A DNA stretch of 64,000 bases from Basidiobolus meristosporus CBS 931.73 (GCA_002104905.1 MCFE01000312.1:33429-97428); one strand, 5' to 3'; positions 21,480 through 34,819 are shown, counted from the stretch's first letter. Numbers and translations: made by a program. Notes: generated from the letters alone by a model not told the origin.

Positions 21480-23252
21480 AATGTTATCACTCTACAGTGC
21501 ATGGTAAGGCATAATCAAGCAGCCAAACAAGTCAGCATATGCCTCAGAGAAGCTCAAAAACACCAAAACTGTTAATTCACATGCTGATGACAAATATTTT
21601 AAATGTGGGAATAGGGCACATATGTCACCAATCTAACCTGAGATGAATTCTACACCATTGGTATGTATTACCCAAACTCTACATAATCACTCAGCCAATG
21701 ATATGACAGGGTATGCAGATGCTTATGATGAACCTACAGCACAAAATAATCACATCCTCCTAGACTTTCCGGCTATGATTGCACCTGTTCAAGAAAAGAA
21801 GCAACCTAGCACACAGCTCAAGGATATAGATGTACCACTCACCCTCAATGGGCAAAAATACATAGCACTACTGGATACTGGATCATCCAACTCTATCATA
21901 TTGCACAATGCGGTCAAAGAGCTCAACTTGGAAACAGAAATACAATCAGAAAAAATTATACTTGCAGCTAAGAACCTCTTAGTCCCAAGACTTGGTATTC
22001 CCAGCTCAATTGGTATATATTTGGCTCAATAACTATAATCCATCAAATCAAAGTTATTGACATTGCTAATGAGCCTGAGGTAGTCATTAACATAGACACC
22101 CTCACCAAAGTTGCCTGCCACATAGGTGGACCACAAGTTTGCTATCCTGAAATCAATTAAGCTTGGCTGCCCATGAAGGATCAGATTCCAGAGATTTTCT
22201 CACCCCAACCAGAAGAAGCAGAGTCAACCCCAACTTTTCTACACTGCTTTCAATCAGTCATGTTGGATATTCAGCCAGTTATAGAAAGAAATTAAGCCAT
22301 TCCAAGGATCACTTTATGCACTATTCCAGAATCAACTGTGAGCAATTTTTGATTTCAAGAATTCAGGATATTATTTCCACACCATCTGGAGCAAATGCAC
22401 TCTACAAGTTGTACTCAAAGGATGCATATCACCAATTCCAAGTCCATCCTGAGCATTAGCAATAGACTGTCTTTACTTATGATATTATTCAATTAATGTT
22501 TCAGGGTGCTCCCTTTGGCCTAAAGACACTTACCAGCAGCTTCTGCAGAGTTATAACTATAATATTCAGGAATGCATATATGCCTTAGTACTTGTTGATG
22601 ATGTAGTCATATTCTACACAAACCATAAGGATCTTGTAAGTCACATTGCTGTTGTAATCAATAAACTAATGGCTACTGCAATGATTCTCAAAGCTAAAAA
22701 GTGCAATTTTGCTTGCCTCAATCTCAATCTACTTGGATTTGTAGTTACACCAGCTGGCCACCAACAAGACTCTTTCAGACAGGTCAATATTCCTGAATGG
22801 CCAAATCCTACTAGTACTAAGCAACTGCATAATTATCCTGAAGTATTCAACTATATCAGGGACCACATATTGCTCTTGTTACCATTGAGTGCCACTTTGA
22901 ATGCATTATGCCATGGCACTTACCTCCCCTGAGCCTGGAACAGGACTCATGATGAAGCCTTTGAGATGCTTTGTCCACTCATCTAACTAGAACCCACCTT
23001 ATTCTGCACAAACTTTACTGAGCCATTTTTTGTTGCTATATATGTATCAAATGGTTAGTAGCAGCTGTCCTCAATCAGGATGAGGAGCAAAATAAGCCTC
23101 TCTGTACTTCATTCCAAGCCAGATCCCTACAGCCTACTGTGAGAAACTGCTCTGCTATCAAGAAGGAGCTACTTGCCATAGTCTCTGTCTTGAAGATGTT
23201 TTGACAATATCAACAGGGTAACCATATTGTCTTGACATAGACCACAAACCCC
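21480..23252 (+). pseudogene. Gypsy-type gag-pol relic
   Basis: In order: a damaged CCHC knuckle (YFKCGNRAHMSPI then stop), an aspartic protease with LLDTGSSNSI (21865-21900, catalytic Asp kept), reverse-transcriptase pieces with VLVDDVVIFYTN (about 22590) and FVVTPAGHQQ, then the connection to RNase H. It ends near 23250 at an abutting D element. Stops occur throughout. It belongs to the same broad family as the gypsy-J element at 36.6-42.9 kb. Confidence 0.75.
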
Positions 23253-26205
23253 ATGAAAATAATTTGGTCTTGCAGGTGGATCCAACTAGAAGTAACCATC
23301 AGGTTCCTGCAATAAGGCTATTATAGTACTGGCAGTTTGAATTATTGACCATCTGCACAATCTTATGATGGGATTGTAACTGTGCTTGGATGGATTTATT
23401 GCCAAGTAAAGCTAAAAGCTTCATGGTGGTTTAACTGTCTTTTGATGAAAATTTTGTGGTATTCTAACAGTCCTTAAGCACTCTACATTTATTTACCCAG
23501 ACCTGACTGGTAGGTACATCCAATTGCCTTATTTAGCCAGAAGCTTGTCAGTAATCTGATGGCTTTATTTCAGGTCACTGCAGGCAATATAATGGCAGTA
23601 TGGAAGCCTACAGCTATTTTGGTATTATGCTACTGTACTAATTTACCAAATAGTATCTTGTTATTCTACCTCCCCTTGCACTATTCATATATTCCACTGT
23701 AAGTCATCCATGTTTATTTGCCTACCCACTACTACCTTGGGTATTCCTGACATAGTTTGAATTGAAAGCAACTATGGCCTCTTGTTTACTACCCTCTATA
23801 TGCACATGCACCTGCTGCAATTGATATACTTCTATCACCTCAGCTTTATGGCTTATCAGTATGAAACTTGCAAAGTTATCATATATCTTCTATTGCTGGT
23901 AACATATACATCTTGCAAACATATGCTTGGCTGCAGCCACTTTTGCCATGAATACCTCTGGAATATCTGCAAAAGATTTTTTGGCATTTAGCCAACTTAT
24001 TCCTTCTCCCTGCCAATTTCTGGTTGCCCTTATAGGTGCACTCTTACTATTGCTTATGTGAATTCTGTATCAAATGGTGTAGTAATTGGCTTGTGGCCAA
24101 GAGAATCCCAGCATATTTTGGTAAAGTTGTCCTGATAAAAATTAGCTACTTGTTGTGCTCAACCCAACAATGCATAACTCAACTGAGTACCCATGCATTG
24201 AGGCTATTTAGCTTTTTAATGCCAATTATATTGGTGTCTCCATGTGCACATCTGTCCTCAGTATTTTCGAACTCTCCTGGTTGTCCTTCATGTGCTGGCT
24301 TATCACATCAATGATGGTATCAAAGATTACCTTCTTCCTGAGATTAGGATGTGGTAATACCTGCAACTTGACTTGTCTTTCTATCTCCCAGCATATCTGC
24401 CTGATAGGAAAATACCAAAAGGTGAAGAAAGGCCTAATATTCTCCACACACCAAGTAAGATGGAGTAGAGAATGGAGGCAGTAGTGGCAGGGAACTATAT
24501 GGTCAGATTTATGCTTGTAGTACAGCAGCACCAATCCCATCTCAACCTCCTTGCAGAGAGGCTGTAGGTATGTAAAATTGGCATTGGTGATAGTACCAGT
24601 GGCTCAAGATAGTACCATGCAATTTGTGACATGATAGAAGCCACAGGAGCTAGACTCCAAGTGCCATGGGTATTGAGTACCAGATACTTGTCTTCAATCC
24701 TTTTGTGCTCTTCACAAAGGTCAAAATGGATTTCTCCAGCATGGTAGGTGAAACACAAGGGCTACTTTGCATGAAGATGAAGAGCTATGTTTCACACTTG
24801 GCACCCAGGTTTAGGTCTGCTATGCCTCTCTAGCACACAATGGTACTATTTGGCACTCATGGCTCAGTATTGCACTATCCAACAAAACAAGTCTAATGAT
24901 TTTGCAACAGACAAAGCATGTTCTGCTTGGCCCTGAATTCCTAATGGTCCCATGGTACACCAGCTTTGAAGAGATTCTGTGCTAAACTTCTAATGGTCTG
25001 TTGAGCATTGGCACATTGTTCATTATTGCACTCAATGGCTCCATGGATCTTCATGTCTTTAAATTGTTGGGCTTTGATGTAAACACTGCTGTCTCTCCCT
25101 CCAATGCTGTGACAGGTTTTTCTGCAGGCTTTATCTTTTGGTACTGTTCTTAAGCTTCAGGGACTTTATTGTGCTCCTGTGCTGTTACATTGGGAAATTG
25201 CATATTTCTAGCTGTGATGTTGAGTTGCTTCAAGTCCTAATTTACCACAGGATTACTGGGTTCTCCACCTGGGTCATTGATTGCCATGCATGTATTATCT
25301 GTGCATCCTGTCACCAAACAGCTTCCTGAATTCTCAAGGCCATTGAATGTATTGTATCAACCACTGCACCTATCTGCCTTATTATTACTTAGCTATGTGC
25401 TGACAACATACTTGCTAATACCGGTGGTGAATATATTATGATCATCACTAGCTGAACTTCCACTGGAGGTACTTGGTATTCTGCATTCTCATCTGCCTGA
25501 GCATTATGATCCATTTGCTGCTCTACAGAGATTCATCATTGCCAAATTGACTGAGAGCCTGAGGAGTCCACATTGCTACCCTCAGTGGGCCCATTGTGAA
25601 TATGCCCTTTTCTGCATGTAGCCATAACTGTTCAAAGAGTGTTAATGCATGCTGCTCTCCCACTATTCTTTTGCTGGTGTCAGCAGTGGGCTTGATGAGA
25701 ACCTGGCAACTATGCTTTATTTTTGAAGGCATATATATGTAGGAGAGTCAAACCCAAGGGGAAATAGTGTTACAAATATTTCTGTCTGTGGTACCACAAC
25801 TTTTATTCAAATGGCTACTTCAGCTGGTCATCATAGAATCTCATATTGATGTAGGTGTAATGTCTTAGATACAACACTCCCTTATGTCCACTTGAGTATA
25901 TGCATGAAAGTGGCATAATAGTGCTACATTGTTAAGTGACAAGCTGTTTGCCCAATAGACAAGACTATTTTGATACAATAACAGAAGAGAAAGAAGACCA
26001 TGTAGCAATTTTGATCAGCCTCTGGGACATGGGGCACCTAGTGAGCATAAGAAGTATCAAATGGATCACAGCTGGTGCTTTGCTGCACAAGTCAAACTCA
26101 AGCATTGATCAGTCACTGCTCTACAAGAATATCATGCTGGCCATTTGTCACCATTATAAATACTCCCAGCCACACTTGTCACCTTGTGCAAACTGATTCA
26201 AGTGA
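23253..26205. mobile_element. D3: rearranged D-family transposon fragments
   Basis: Begins CCATGAAAATAATTTGG. 23253-24890 is a minus-strand Tnp2 C-terminal relic. From about 24890, a minus-strand K N-terminal relic runs to about 25740. 25880-26200 is a plus-strand Tnp2 N-terminus (LPNRQDYFDTITEEKEDHV). The K and Tnp2 starts are divergent across 25740-25880. The join at about 24890 is not the normal gene order, so a deletion or a second copy is involved. Confidence 0.6.
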
Positions 26206-27830
26206 CCCTATGAAAGGTTATTGAGATGATCCTGTCAAAAGGTCATCACAAAGTTAAAGTCCCATGACTAAGAGGTACTGATCTTGTCAGGACACCATCT
26301 AGAGACCATTGAAAAATAATTGAACCCCAGATTTCACAAAAAACTTGGTCAGAATTCTTCATCACAACAATGTATAAGTAGCTTTTGATTGGTTCCCTGC
26401 CAATTTGCTCACTTTCTGATCTCAGACACTCTATTGCCTCCTATGTTTATGTGCATTGATTGGCTATTGCCTCTTTTTCACACTACTTACTTCTGACTCA
26501 ACCGTTTCTCTTACTTTTCATGTGTAGAGCTTGATTTATATATGTTGAAACTTCTGTTGTACCTCAATTTCTAATTCTATTGACCTATGCAAGCCCCTAT
26601 ACCTTACACTAATATTAAGCCTAACCACACACTCCACAAGTAACTCCATCAAAATCCACCACTCAATAAGTATTTCTGCTGCAAAACTCTGGTTCCACAA
26701 CTTTGGCAGGAACCCAACGGCTTTATGCCACTGTTCATTCACTGGTTCCCACACATCCTGGTCTTCAGCCAGCACTGCAAGTTGTAGCACCTCATCTGCC
26801 AGTCTTTGCAATAAATCCTTGCAATATTCCAGTGCATTTTCTTGAGTACTGCTCTTGAAGAAGTGCTGTAACCTTTTGATGTGCCTATTGATGTTCCAAA
26901 ACTCCACTGAAGGCATTGTGATAGTCTTTTGAGCTCTTGACATTGTAGCCTTGTCTCTCAGTGGAATCTCCACACAGTTAACAATGAAGGATGTGGAGGC
27001 TGTGGTAGACAAATTGCCTTTTTCAGCAAACTCATCTACCTTGCTGGAGTGTAGCTCAACTGGCTGCACTTCCAACTCTTGTGAATGCAGCTGTTTTCTG
27101 GTTGGTAATTCTACTTTGCTACAATAGGATTCAGTCTGTTCCTGGCTTACATTGTTGATTGGCAAGAACTGCAGGTTTTTTGCATGCTTCCCTGTCTCAG
27201 GCTTGGGAAGATATTCTTCCCTTTACCTTTTCCTTTATCACTGCCAGGTCTTTCACTGCTACTTTGTCTATGTGCTTCTTGTAAAGAACAATATTGCCTG
27301 CTGAATAAATTCTGCTTGGACTCATCTGTTTTGGCCTGCTTGTTCCTTGCTGGCACTCTTCTGGCAACCTGACATTTTTTTTTCCGCTTATTTTGAGCTC
27401 TCAACTATAGTTGTGACAGGCTCCTGTAGGAGCAGCTGGTTTTTATCACTGCCAGGTCCTTCACTGCTACTTTGACTGGGTGCTTCTTGAGTGGTACTAT
27501 GCTTTTTCCTTGATAAATGTTGTACTGGTGCATCCATGTCAGCCTGCTTGTCTCCAATTGGCACTCTTCCAGGTACCTGATGCCTCTTTGATGCTTGTCT
27601 AGAGCTTTTGGCCCTGCTTGTAGCAGGCTCTTGAGGAAGCTGCTGGTTTTTAGCCATGGCACCCTTGTACTTCTGCCTTTTATAGTTTCTGCAATTCTTA
27701 AGATACTTTCTTAGCAAACCAATGCTGGCCCTAAGTCCATTTGCCTGTTTGAATCTGGCATAATGGTCATGGAACAAGTCAAGTGCATTCTTCATGGCCT
27801 TGAGTTCCTGATGGTCCCATGGTATGCCGG

Positions 27831-29765
27831 TGTGGTAGTATATAGGTTCAAGGGAGAGATACATCCAACATTTCTCAAGTGTTTTGTGTGTGGGGTATTC
27901 ACTGGGTGCAATAACATCTGGCAAAAGCTTGCTAGGAATACTTGGGTTCTGTCTCTAATTTAATGTGATGGGGAATAAAGCCACAAGCTTGTCAAGGAAA
28001 AACTATTGAGCTACAATCCCCAACTTAGTTGGCGTCTTAACAAAAGTATGTGCTGGGTTCAGCGTCCTTTGAGATGAAAATGTACTAAAGCTTCCAAAGT
28101 CAAAACAACTGTAATCACCACCAGCAGGGACTTGATAAGAATGCAGCTGTGATCAATGGTTACAAAGACAGAAAAATATCTTTGCCTGTACAAGAACAAA
28201 CTTGAGAAAAAATTAAATATAATCAAAGATACCTACTCTGAGTATTCCTCACAAGTAGTGCCTCCAAGGTCAGTTGGCTGTCAACATGGTTTCCTGGGAG
28301 TGTCCTGTGGTCTGGGGTTGGAAGTTCAGGTAGCAGCAGGTAGCAGTGATCACACTGATCAACAAGTTGGTATATTGATAAAGGGGATGATGATTCATTG
28401 TTGAGGGATATGTAGTAATGGAAAGTATTCCATTGCTACAATATCTCTAAACCAATATTGACCCATTTCTTTATTTTGCTTTTTACTATTGTAACACACA
28501 AGTGAAAGATCAAGAATTTCCAACTTTAAAGGATAAATGCTCCAGACCTTGATAAGCAATCCACCCAAGAACATTATGTCATACAGAACATGCATTAGCC
28601 AACACATGTTTGAAATTACAGCTCATATGAAGCAGTACTCAAGGAGCTATGACCAAAAGAGTCCAATCATTATATATACTATGCCTTATTTGCAGGATTA
28701 CTATGGTCACTTTGATCGCATGTAACTTTTGAACCAACCAATCAAATCATGTTAACTTCTCAAAGGTGCTGTGCCTATGTCCGATCTGCGCCACTGCAAA
28801 GTGTTAGCTTTGTATCATGTGTATTGTTTGCGCAATTTCCCGAAAACTTTGATCCTTCAGAATTTTCATATATATGACTTCCCCAGCTGAAAAATAAAGG
28901 CAGTACCTCTCTTTCCAGAATCTCCACACTAATATTACAAGTTTAAAGGTTATAAGACTTCCCCCTACATCACTTGCACTGTTCAGTATTCTGACTTTGA
29001 TTGGTACTACATCAGTAAAGAGACTGCAAAGCTTACAAGAGTCCAATGTAAGTTCTACAAGAAACGACCACTTTTCTGTTGGAAAAGTCCTCCCTAAGAA
29101 ACCCCTTTACTCTAAAGACACCCCTTTAGACACCCCTTTAAGTCTAAAGACCCCTTTAGAGACCACTACAAGAAGCCCCTTTACTCTGAAGACACCCCTT
29201 TAGACACCCCTTTAGGTCTGAAGACCCCTTTAGAGACTTCTACAACACACCTGTTTAGGTTAAAGGGGAGCTCAGAATTTCCATATTAGGAAATATTTTC
29301 TCAGAAAGGAAAGTGACCACCAAATAAGGAAAAATTACTATAAAAGTAAATAAGCTCATTAGTTGAAAGAAGGTCAGAACACTGCTGTAGAAGTGATAAA
29401 CACTGCCTACAGTATACTTTGTGCCTAAGATTGAGGAAATTAGTGAAAATTATATCTTCTATTGGTATATCAAACTCCCAATAAGCTATTTCAGTAATAG
29501 CATACTGGAAGTTGTTGTATGTTGTTGATTAGCCTCTACACTGTAGAACAAGCCCCAAAATAATCATAATACAACACAACAGGTAGCCTCCCTTATATAC
29601 TTTTCTTACTGGCTAAGTGAATACTAATTATGGTGTCCCAGAAGATGGTACTGATCAGGTAAGACAAATGGGATAAAACTAAAATAAGGGTAGTAGAGAA
29701 ATAGGGAAGTAGAAAATATAGGAATGAGCACATCTGTCAGTGGGTATCACTGTGACCCCACTACA
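27831..29765 (-). repeat. LTR-G in the D4 K gene, split by LTR-H
   Basis: Starts TGTGGTAGTATATAGG and ends GTGACCCCACTACA. Flanked by CCGG (27827-27830) and CCAG (29766-29769), a 4-bp duplication with one transition. Part of U3 is deleted between AGAAGATGG and TACTGATCAGG (about 29645). An LTR-H occupies 28411-29581. Confidence 0.8.
28411..29581 (+). repeat. LTR-H copy 1 with CCCCTTTAGA minisatellite
   Basis: 1171 bp, TGTAGTAATGGAAAG … ACAACACAACA, with flanks GATA/GGTA (one mismatch). At about 29090-29260 a tandem region repeats ACCCCTTTAGA / CTAAAGACCCC units. No coding sequence. The TG..CA ends and short duplication make it LTR-like. The matching interior is not present. Confidence 0.65.
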
Positions 29766-30745
29766 CCAGCCTTAAGGTGATGGTGCGCCAGACTGCTGAT
29801 GGCCTCTTGTATATTAGCGCACTCTTCATTATTGCACTCAATGGCGTCACAGATCTTCAATGCTTTTTGATTTTTAGGCTTTGGTGTAACACCACATTGT
29901 CTCCCTCCCACACTGAGATAGGCTTTTCTGTGAGCTTTATCTTTGGGCACTGTTGTTTTGCTTCAAAGACTGTGTGGTGCTCCCTGCTGTTACATTAGGA
30001 AATGACTCAACTCTTGGCTGTAACATTGAGCTACTTGAGTTCCTTCTTTGCAGCGGAGATAATGGTTTCTCTACCTGTGATATTGATTGCTCTACACATT
30101 ATCCGCCCATCCTGCTTCTGAACTATTACCTGATTTCTCCGGCCATTACATCTATCCTATCAGCCACTGTACCAAGTTGGTTCATTAATGCTTTGGTATG
30201 AGCTGACAACCCACTTGCTAATATGGGTGATGGTGATGTTATCCTGGCCACTTGCTGATCTTGAACTGAGGGTACTGTGTTTGCTACATTTTCATCTGCT
30301 GGAGCATAATGGTGAGTTATGGCTCCACAGAGGCTCTCAATTGCCTACTTGACTAAGAGCCTGAGGAGTCTGCCTTATTACCTTTGATGGGCACACTGTC
30401 AACAGGGCCTTTTTTGGATGTAGCCCTGCTTGTTGCACTGAATTTCAAAGCAAATTGTTGTCCAACAGCTCTTCTGTTGCTGTTAGTGGTGGGGTTTGGT
30501 AGAGAACCACACGGCTTTACTTTATTTGTTGGTGGTATATATATGGAAGTCAGTCAAACCAAAGGGGAAATAGTGTTATATAGACATGTGTATGTGGTGC
30601 CACAGCTTTATTTATAATGCTTACTATGGCAGGTCATCATTGAATCTTACATTCATGTAGGTGCAATATCTCAAATACATGACTGTCTTAAGTTCACATG
30701 AGTATTGATCAAAAAGTGATATGATAGCGTTACATTGTTGAAGAT
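29766..30745. promoter_or_regulatory. K 5' end and shared upstream region of D4
   Basis: The minus strand to about 30560 holds the K N-terminus. About 30560-30745 separates the K start from the plus-strand transposase start and would act as a bidirectional promoter. AT-rich TATATATGG lies at about 30537. The same head-to-head arrangement recurs at 25740-25880 and 47560-47700. Confidence 0.4.
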
Positions 30746-33500
30746 CAAACTCTTTGCCCCATGGACAAGACAACTTTGACTTAACACCATAAGAGAAGAG
30801 AAAAAAGACCATGTGCTATTATGTTAAGCCTCTCAGCCATGAAGCATGTTGACAGCATAGGAAGTATTACAAATATCACGCCCAATGTTTTGCCACCCAA
30901 GTCATATTTGGTCATTCATGGATCACTACAGTACCAACAATATCTTGCTGGCCAGTTGATACCTCTATACTGGCACCTGGCCATCTTTGTCCCCTTGCAC
31001 AAACTGAGTCAGGTGAGTTTGTGATGCCTTGAGGCTCACCTCAGCCTTTGAATATGGCACATGGGGTGATAGCTCTGACAAAGAAGGTTCACTGATGGAT
31101 TTTGAGCCTATCTCCCCTAACAACAGTACCCTGTATCAGCCTGTTCAAATCCCCATATGCAATGAGAAAACACCCATTGAAGCAAATGCCAAGGATACTT
31201 TATGGAGCCAAGTGAGCCCAGTAATCCATCTACCGGTGAATGATGTAATGTTGTGGCTAGAGATGTGGCATGTTTCCACTAATATCAGTAATGGGGGCTT
31301 TGAGGATTTATTACTACTTCTTGCCAAAATCGTACCAGGATATAACTTACCATGTACATGGTACAAGTGGACAACCATCATGCAGCTGGCAGCATATGAT
31401 CCAGAGACTGTCCTGATTCCAGCATGAGTAAACAGTTGCATGGTATTCACATCCAAAAATGCTACAATTGCAACATGTCCAAATTGTCAGAAATTCACCA
31501 CCATTGAGGGAAAACATTGTTCACACTCCAGATATATTCCGGTCATATCCTGTCTGCGGAAGCTGATGCAGTCCGGCAGATATTGCAAAGCTATACAGTA
31601 CAGCACTCAGTATCAGTCAAGTGCAAACACATCCAATATATTCAATGGCAAACATTACAAACAGCTAAGATGCAAGAGCTACTTAGAGTGTATGTATGAC
31701 CATGCCTTTGCTTTAGCATATGATGGATTTTCATCAAACAAGTACTTGACCAGCAAATCCTGCTGGCCACTGATTCTCATCAACCTGAATCTGCCACCCA
31801 TTTTATAGTATTAGAGCAATAATCTGATAGTAGTCTCACTGGTATCTGGGCCTGATCACTGTCCAACCTGGATACCTACCTGTATTCTGTTGTATTGTAT
31901 TATGATTAGTTTGGGGCTTGTTCTACAATGTAGAAGCTAATCAACAATATACAACAACTTCCAGTATGCTAATACTGAAAGAGTTTATTGGGAGTTTGAT
32001 ATACCAATAGAAGATATAACTTTCACTAATTTCCTCAATCTTAGGCACAAAATATACTGTAGGCAGTGTTTATCACTTCTACAGCAGTGTTCTGACCTTC
32101 TTTCAATAATAGGCTTATTTACTCTTATAGTAACTTTTCCTTATTTGGAGGTCACTCTCCTTTCTGAGAAAATATTTCCTAATATGGAAATTCTGAACTC
32201 CCCTTTGACCTAAAGGGGTGTGTTGTAGAAGTCTCTGAAGGGGTTCTTAGACCCAAAGTGGTGTCTTTAGAGTAAAGGGGCTTCTTGTAATGGTCTCTAA
32301 AGTGGACTTTACACTAAAGGGGTGCCTAATGGGGCTTCTTTAGAGTAAAGCAGTTTCTTAAAGGGGTCTCTAAAGGGATCTTTAGACTAAAGGGGTGTCT
32401 AAGGGGTGTCTTTAGAGTAAAGGGACTACTTAGAGGAGACTTTTCCAACAGAAAAGTGGTAGTTTCTTGTAGAACTTAGATTGGATTCTTGTAAGCTTTG
32501 CAGTCTCTTTACTGATGTAGTACCAATCAAAGTCAGAATACTCAACAGTGCAAGTGGTGCAGGGGAAGTCTTATAACCTTTAAACTTGTAATCATAATGT
32601 GGAAATTCTGGAAAGAGAGGCTCTCTTTTATTTTTCAGCTGGTGAATTCATATATATGAAAATTTTGAAGGATCAAAGCTTTTGGGCAATTGCGCAAGCA
32701 ATACATGTGATACAAAGCTAAAATTTTGCAGTGGCGCAGATCAAACATAGGCGCAGCACCTGTGAGAATCTCACATGATTTGACTGGCTGATTCAAAAGT
32801 TACATGCAATCAAAGTCACCATGGTAATCCTAGCATAAAGGCATAGTATTTATAATAATTGGACTCTTTTGGTCATAACTCCTTGAGTACTGCTTCAAAT
32901 GAGCTGTAATTTGAAACATGTGTTGGCTACTACATGTTCTGTATGACATTAAATTCTTGGGTGGATTGCTTGTCAGGGTCTGGAGCATTTCTCCTTCAAA
33001 GCTGGAAATTCTTGATCTCTCACTTGTGTGTTACAATAGCAAAAAGCAAAATAAAGAAATGAGTGCAATATTGGTTTAGAGATATTGTTGTAATGGAATA
33101 CTTTCCATTACCACAATTCATTGCTGGATGAATTTTGTATGCTTTCCAGCAGGATAACAGTAAAGGGTCATCTTGCAAAAGCGCATATTATTATCTGCAT
33201 TGGGGATACCCCAGCCTTCAGCAAGATAGTTGGTTTTTCTTTGCACAATGGATGGTATTGCCGTTGAATGTTTGAGATTCAGGGGATTTACTCCATAATG
33301 CACACACATTATTATTACCCAAACACCAGCACTAACAACATCATCCTCCCACAGAGGAATGTACATAATTCAGCATGCAATTGCAGCTAAGTTGGCAAGC
33401 TACAAACCATTGGCCAGAATATGGAATCAATCAGAATCTAGAGATACTATCTTCTGTGCCAATGGCATGATCCATGGCTCTGACTGGTAGTTGGCTAGCA
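30745..33500 (+). pseudogene. Tnp2-type transposase of D4, split by LTR-H
   Basis: Plus-strand frames from 30745 to 31887 and 33116 to about 33500 give, in order: a Cys-containing N-terminus (LFAPWTRQL…EEKKDHV); VNDVMLWLEMWHVSTNISN; a zinc-ribbon-like CPNCQKFTTIEGKHCSH; the FNGKHYKQLR block; YDGFSSNKYL…CWPLILINLNLPP; LSNLDTYLYS|LLDEF; KAHIIICIGDTPAFSKIVGF; and HTHYYYP. This order and these motifs are those of the Tnp2 transposases of CACTA/Plavaka-type DNA transposons, including fungal ones. Several stops and frame changes are present, and LTR-H lies inside the gene at 31888-33115. Confidence 0.78.
31888..33115 (-). repeat. LTR-H copy 2 with perfect 4-bp target duplication
   Basis: 1228 bp, TGTTGTATTGTATTATG … CCATTACCACA, flanked by ATTC (31884-31887, 33116-33119). 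It is the inverted counterpart of 28411-29581 and again carries the CTAAAGGGGT repeat region (about 32200-32450). The split transposase frame resumes exactly at 33116. Confidence 0.85.
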
Positions 33501-34819
33501 AGAACAACTTGAAACAGGTCTGAATACTCCTTGAAATGAGTCTAGACCTTATGGGGTTCTGGAGTAGGGGAATCCTACTGTAATACTGCTATGTGGAACA
33601 TATGGGTACCTTTTCTAAGTGATCTGCAGAACTGTGTCTTGCTAAGTTCACCTGTTTCACATACACTGGAATTGATCAAGCTGAAATCCAGTCAGGCAGG
33701 TAATAGCTCATAGATCCTGTAGTTCTCCTGGATTTGAGTAGCATAAGTCCTCCAGTTGATTGATGGATTATAACAAAATAGCCAGGTTTTTCAAAATACA
33801 AGGTCCAACGTGCTGTTCCCAAATATATAGGCTGGTAGGTCTTCTTTATATAGCTTTCCTGAGTGTGAGGTCAATTGGGATAGGTATTGTTCTGTCATAT
33901 GGAAGGTGAGATCTGAGTTTTCTTCAAGATCATTTTACATATTACTATGCTAAAGGGCTTCAATATAGTTAAAGGTTCTTGCTGACTGTTGTCTGTTTCT
34001 TCTACAAGGGCAGCACTTTGCAGTCTGTCCTTGCTAGTGGCAATTAAAGCAAATTTCTTTCTTGCTACATACTTCTGGGGTGTGAATCTTCTCCAGAGCA
34101 TTGATTTCCACTGGCACCTCTTCTGGTTGCCTTCTTTCATAGTGAATATAGCCACTCAGATTAGTCATTGTGGTTGTCCCAACTCTAAACAAAGCTGGGT
34201 TGTAGTCAATTGCAATTTTGATAACTTTCTCAATAGTTGGAGGTCTTCAATAATTAACCTTCTTGCAAGTTCTTTTTTTCAGCCCATCAATGAAGCATTC
34301 AACTTTATTGAGGGTGCTCATTCTTTGAATTTGTCTAAGCAGATATCTATATATATAGTAGTACTCTTGAATCATTCCTCTTGTGCTGAGTATCTTCAGC
34401 ATCCTTCTTAGTAGTGTTTACTGGTGTGGGGGTTCAAAAGTATCCTGAATTTCCCACACAAACTCATCCCAGGTAGATATTGTAAGTCATCCCAGCAAAG
34501 TGGCTGACCTGATCTTGTTGTGGTACCACTGTGAGGCTGCATCTGCAAAGTAAGAAGTTGCATAATGCAACTTGCTCTCTGAAGCAGTTCCCTTAGCCTT
34601 AGAAGCTTCTTCACTATAGGACAACCAGGTTTGAAGGTCTTCATTGACTCTACAATAGTACCTGTTGACCATTGTACTAAAGTTGCTCTTGAAAGGGTCT
34701 TGCTTGCTTTAGTCCATATTAGTCATTCCTTGTTGTAGCTGGCTAAGGATCTGGAGTAATTGTTGCTGTTGGGCTAGAATTTGCTGCATTGCATTCTTCC
34801 ATTCTTTATTTTCTGACAT
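33501..34819 (-). pseudogene. Gypsy-I gag relic
   Basis: The minus-strand gag begins with ATG at 34819-34817, a Gln-rich start (MQQILAQQQQLLQILSQ). It continues with a retrotransposon-gag core (LQTWLSYSEEASKA…YFADAASQWYHNKI). Further on there is a damaged knuckle near 34050-34000 (CFNCH … CKVL pattern with a stop). The downstream pol is missing. It is bounded on the right by its 5' LTR (LTR-I). Confidence 0.6.

Larger units (their letters stand above)
26216..30580 (-). pseudogene. K gene of D4 (unknown companion protein of the Tnp2 transposon)
   Basis: The element end CCCTATGAAAGG at 26216 lies 3' of the gene. On the minus strand the gene reads 30580-29770, is interrupted by an LTR-G, and continues 27830-26536. 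Block order: KICDAIECNNEECANIQ; PWDHQELKAMKNALDLFHDHY; a basic GLLRKYLKNCRNYKRQ region; two copies of a 60-70-residue repeat (VPGRVPIGDKQ…GPGSDK, then VARRVPARNKQ…PGSDKGKGKGK); and a conserved C-terminal domain with PSVEFWNINRHIKRLQHFF and DVWEPVNEQWHK. No domain I know matches. The gene faces away from the transposase from a shared promoter region. A DNA-binding or accessory role is inference only. Confidence 0.6.

Noticed and set aside
21643-23252. Intact gypsy element
   Set aside because: Many in-frame stops, no LTRs at either side, cut by a D element.
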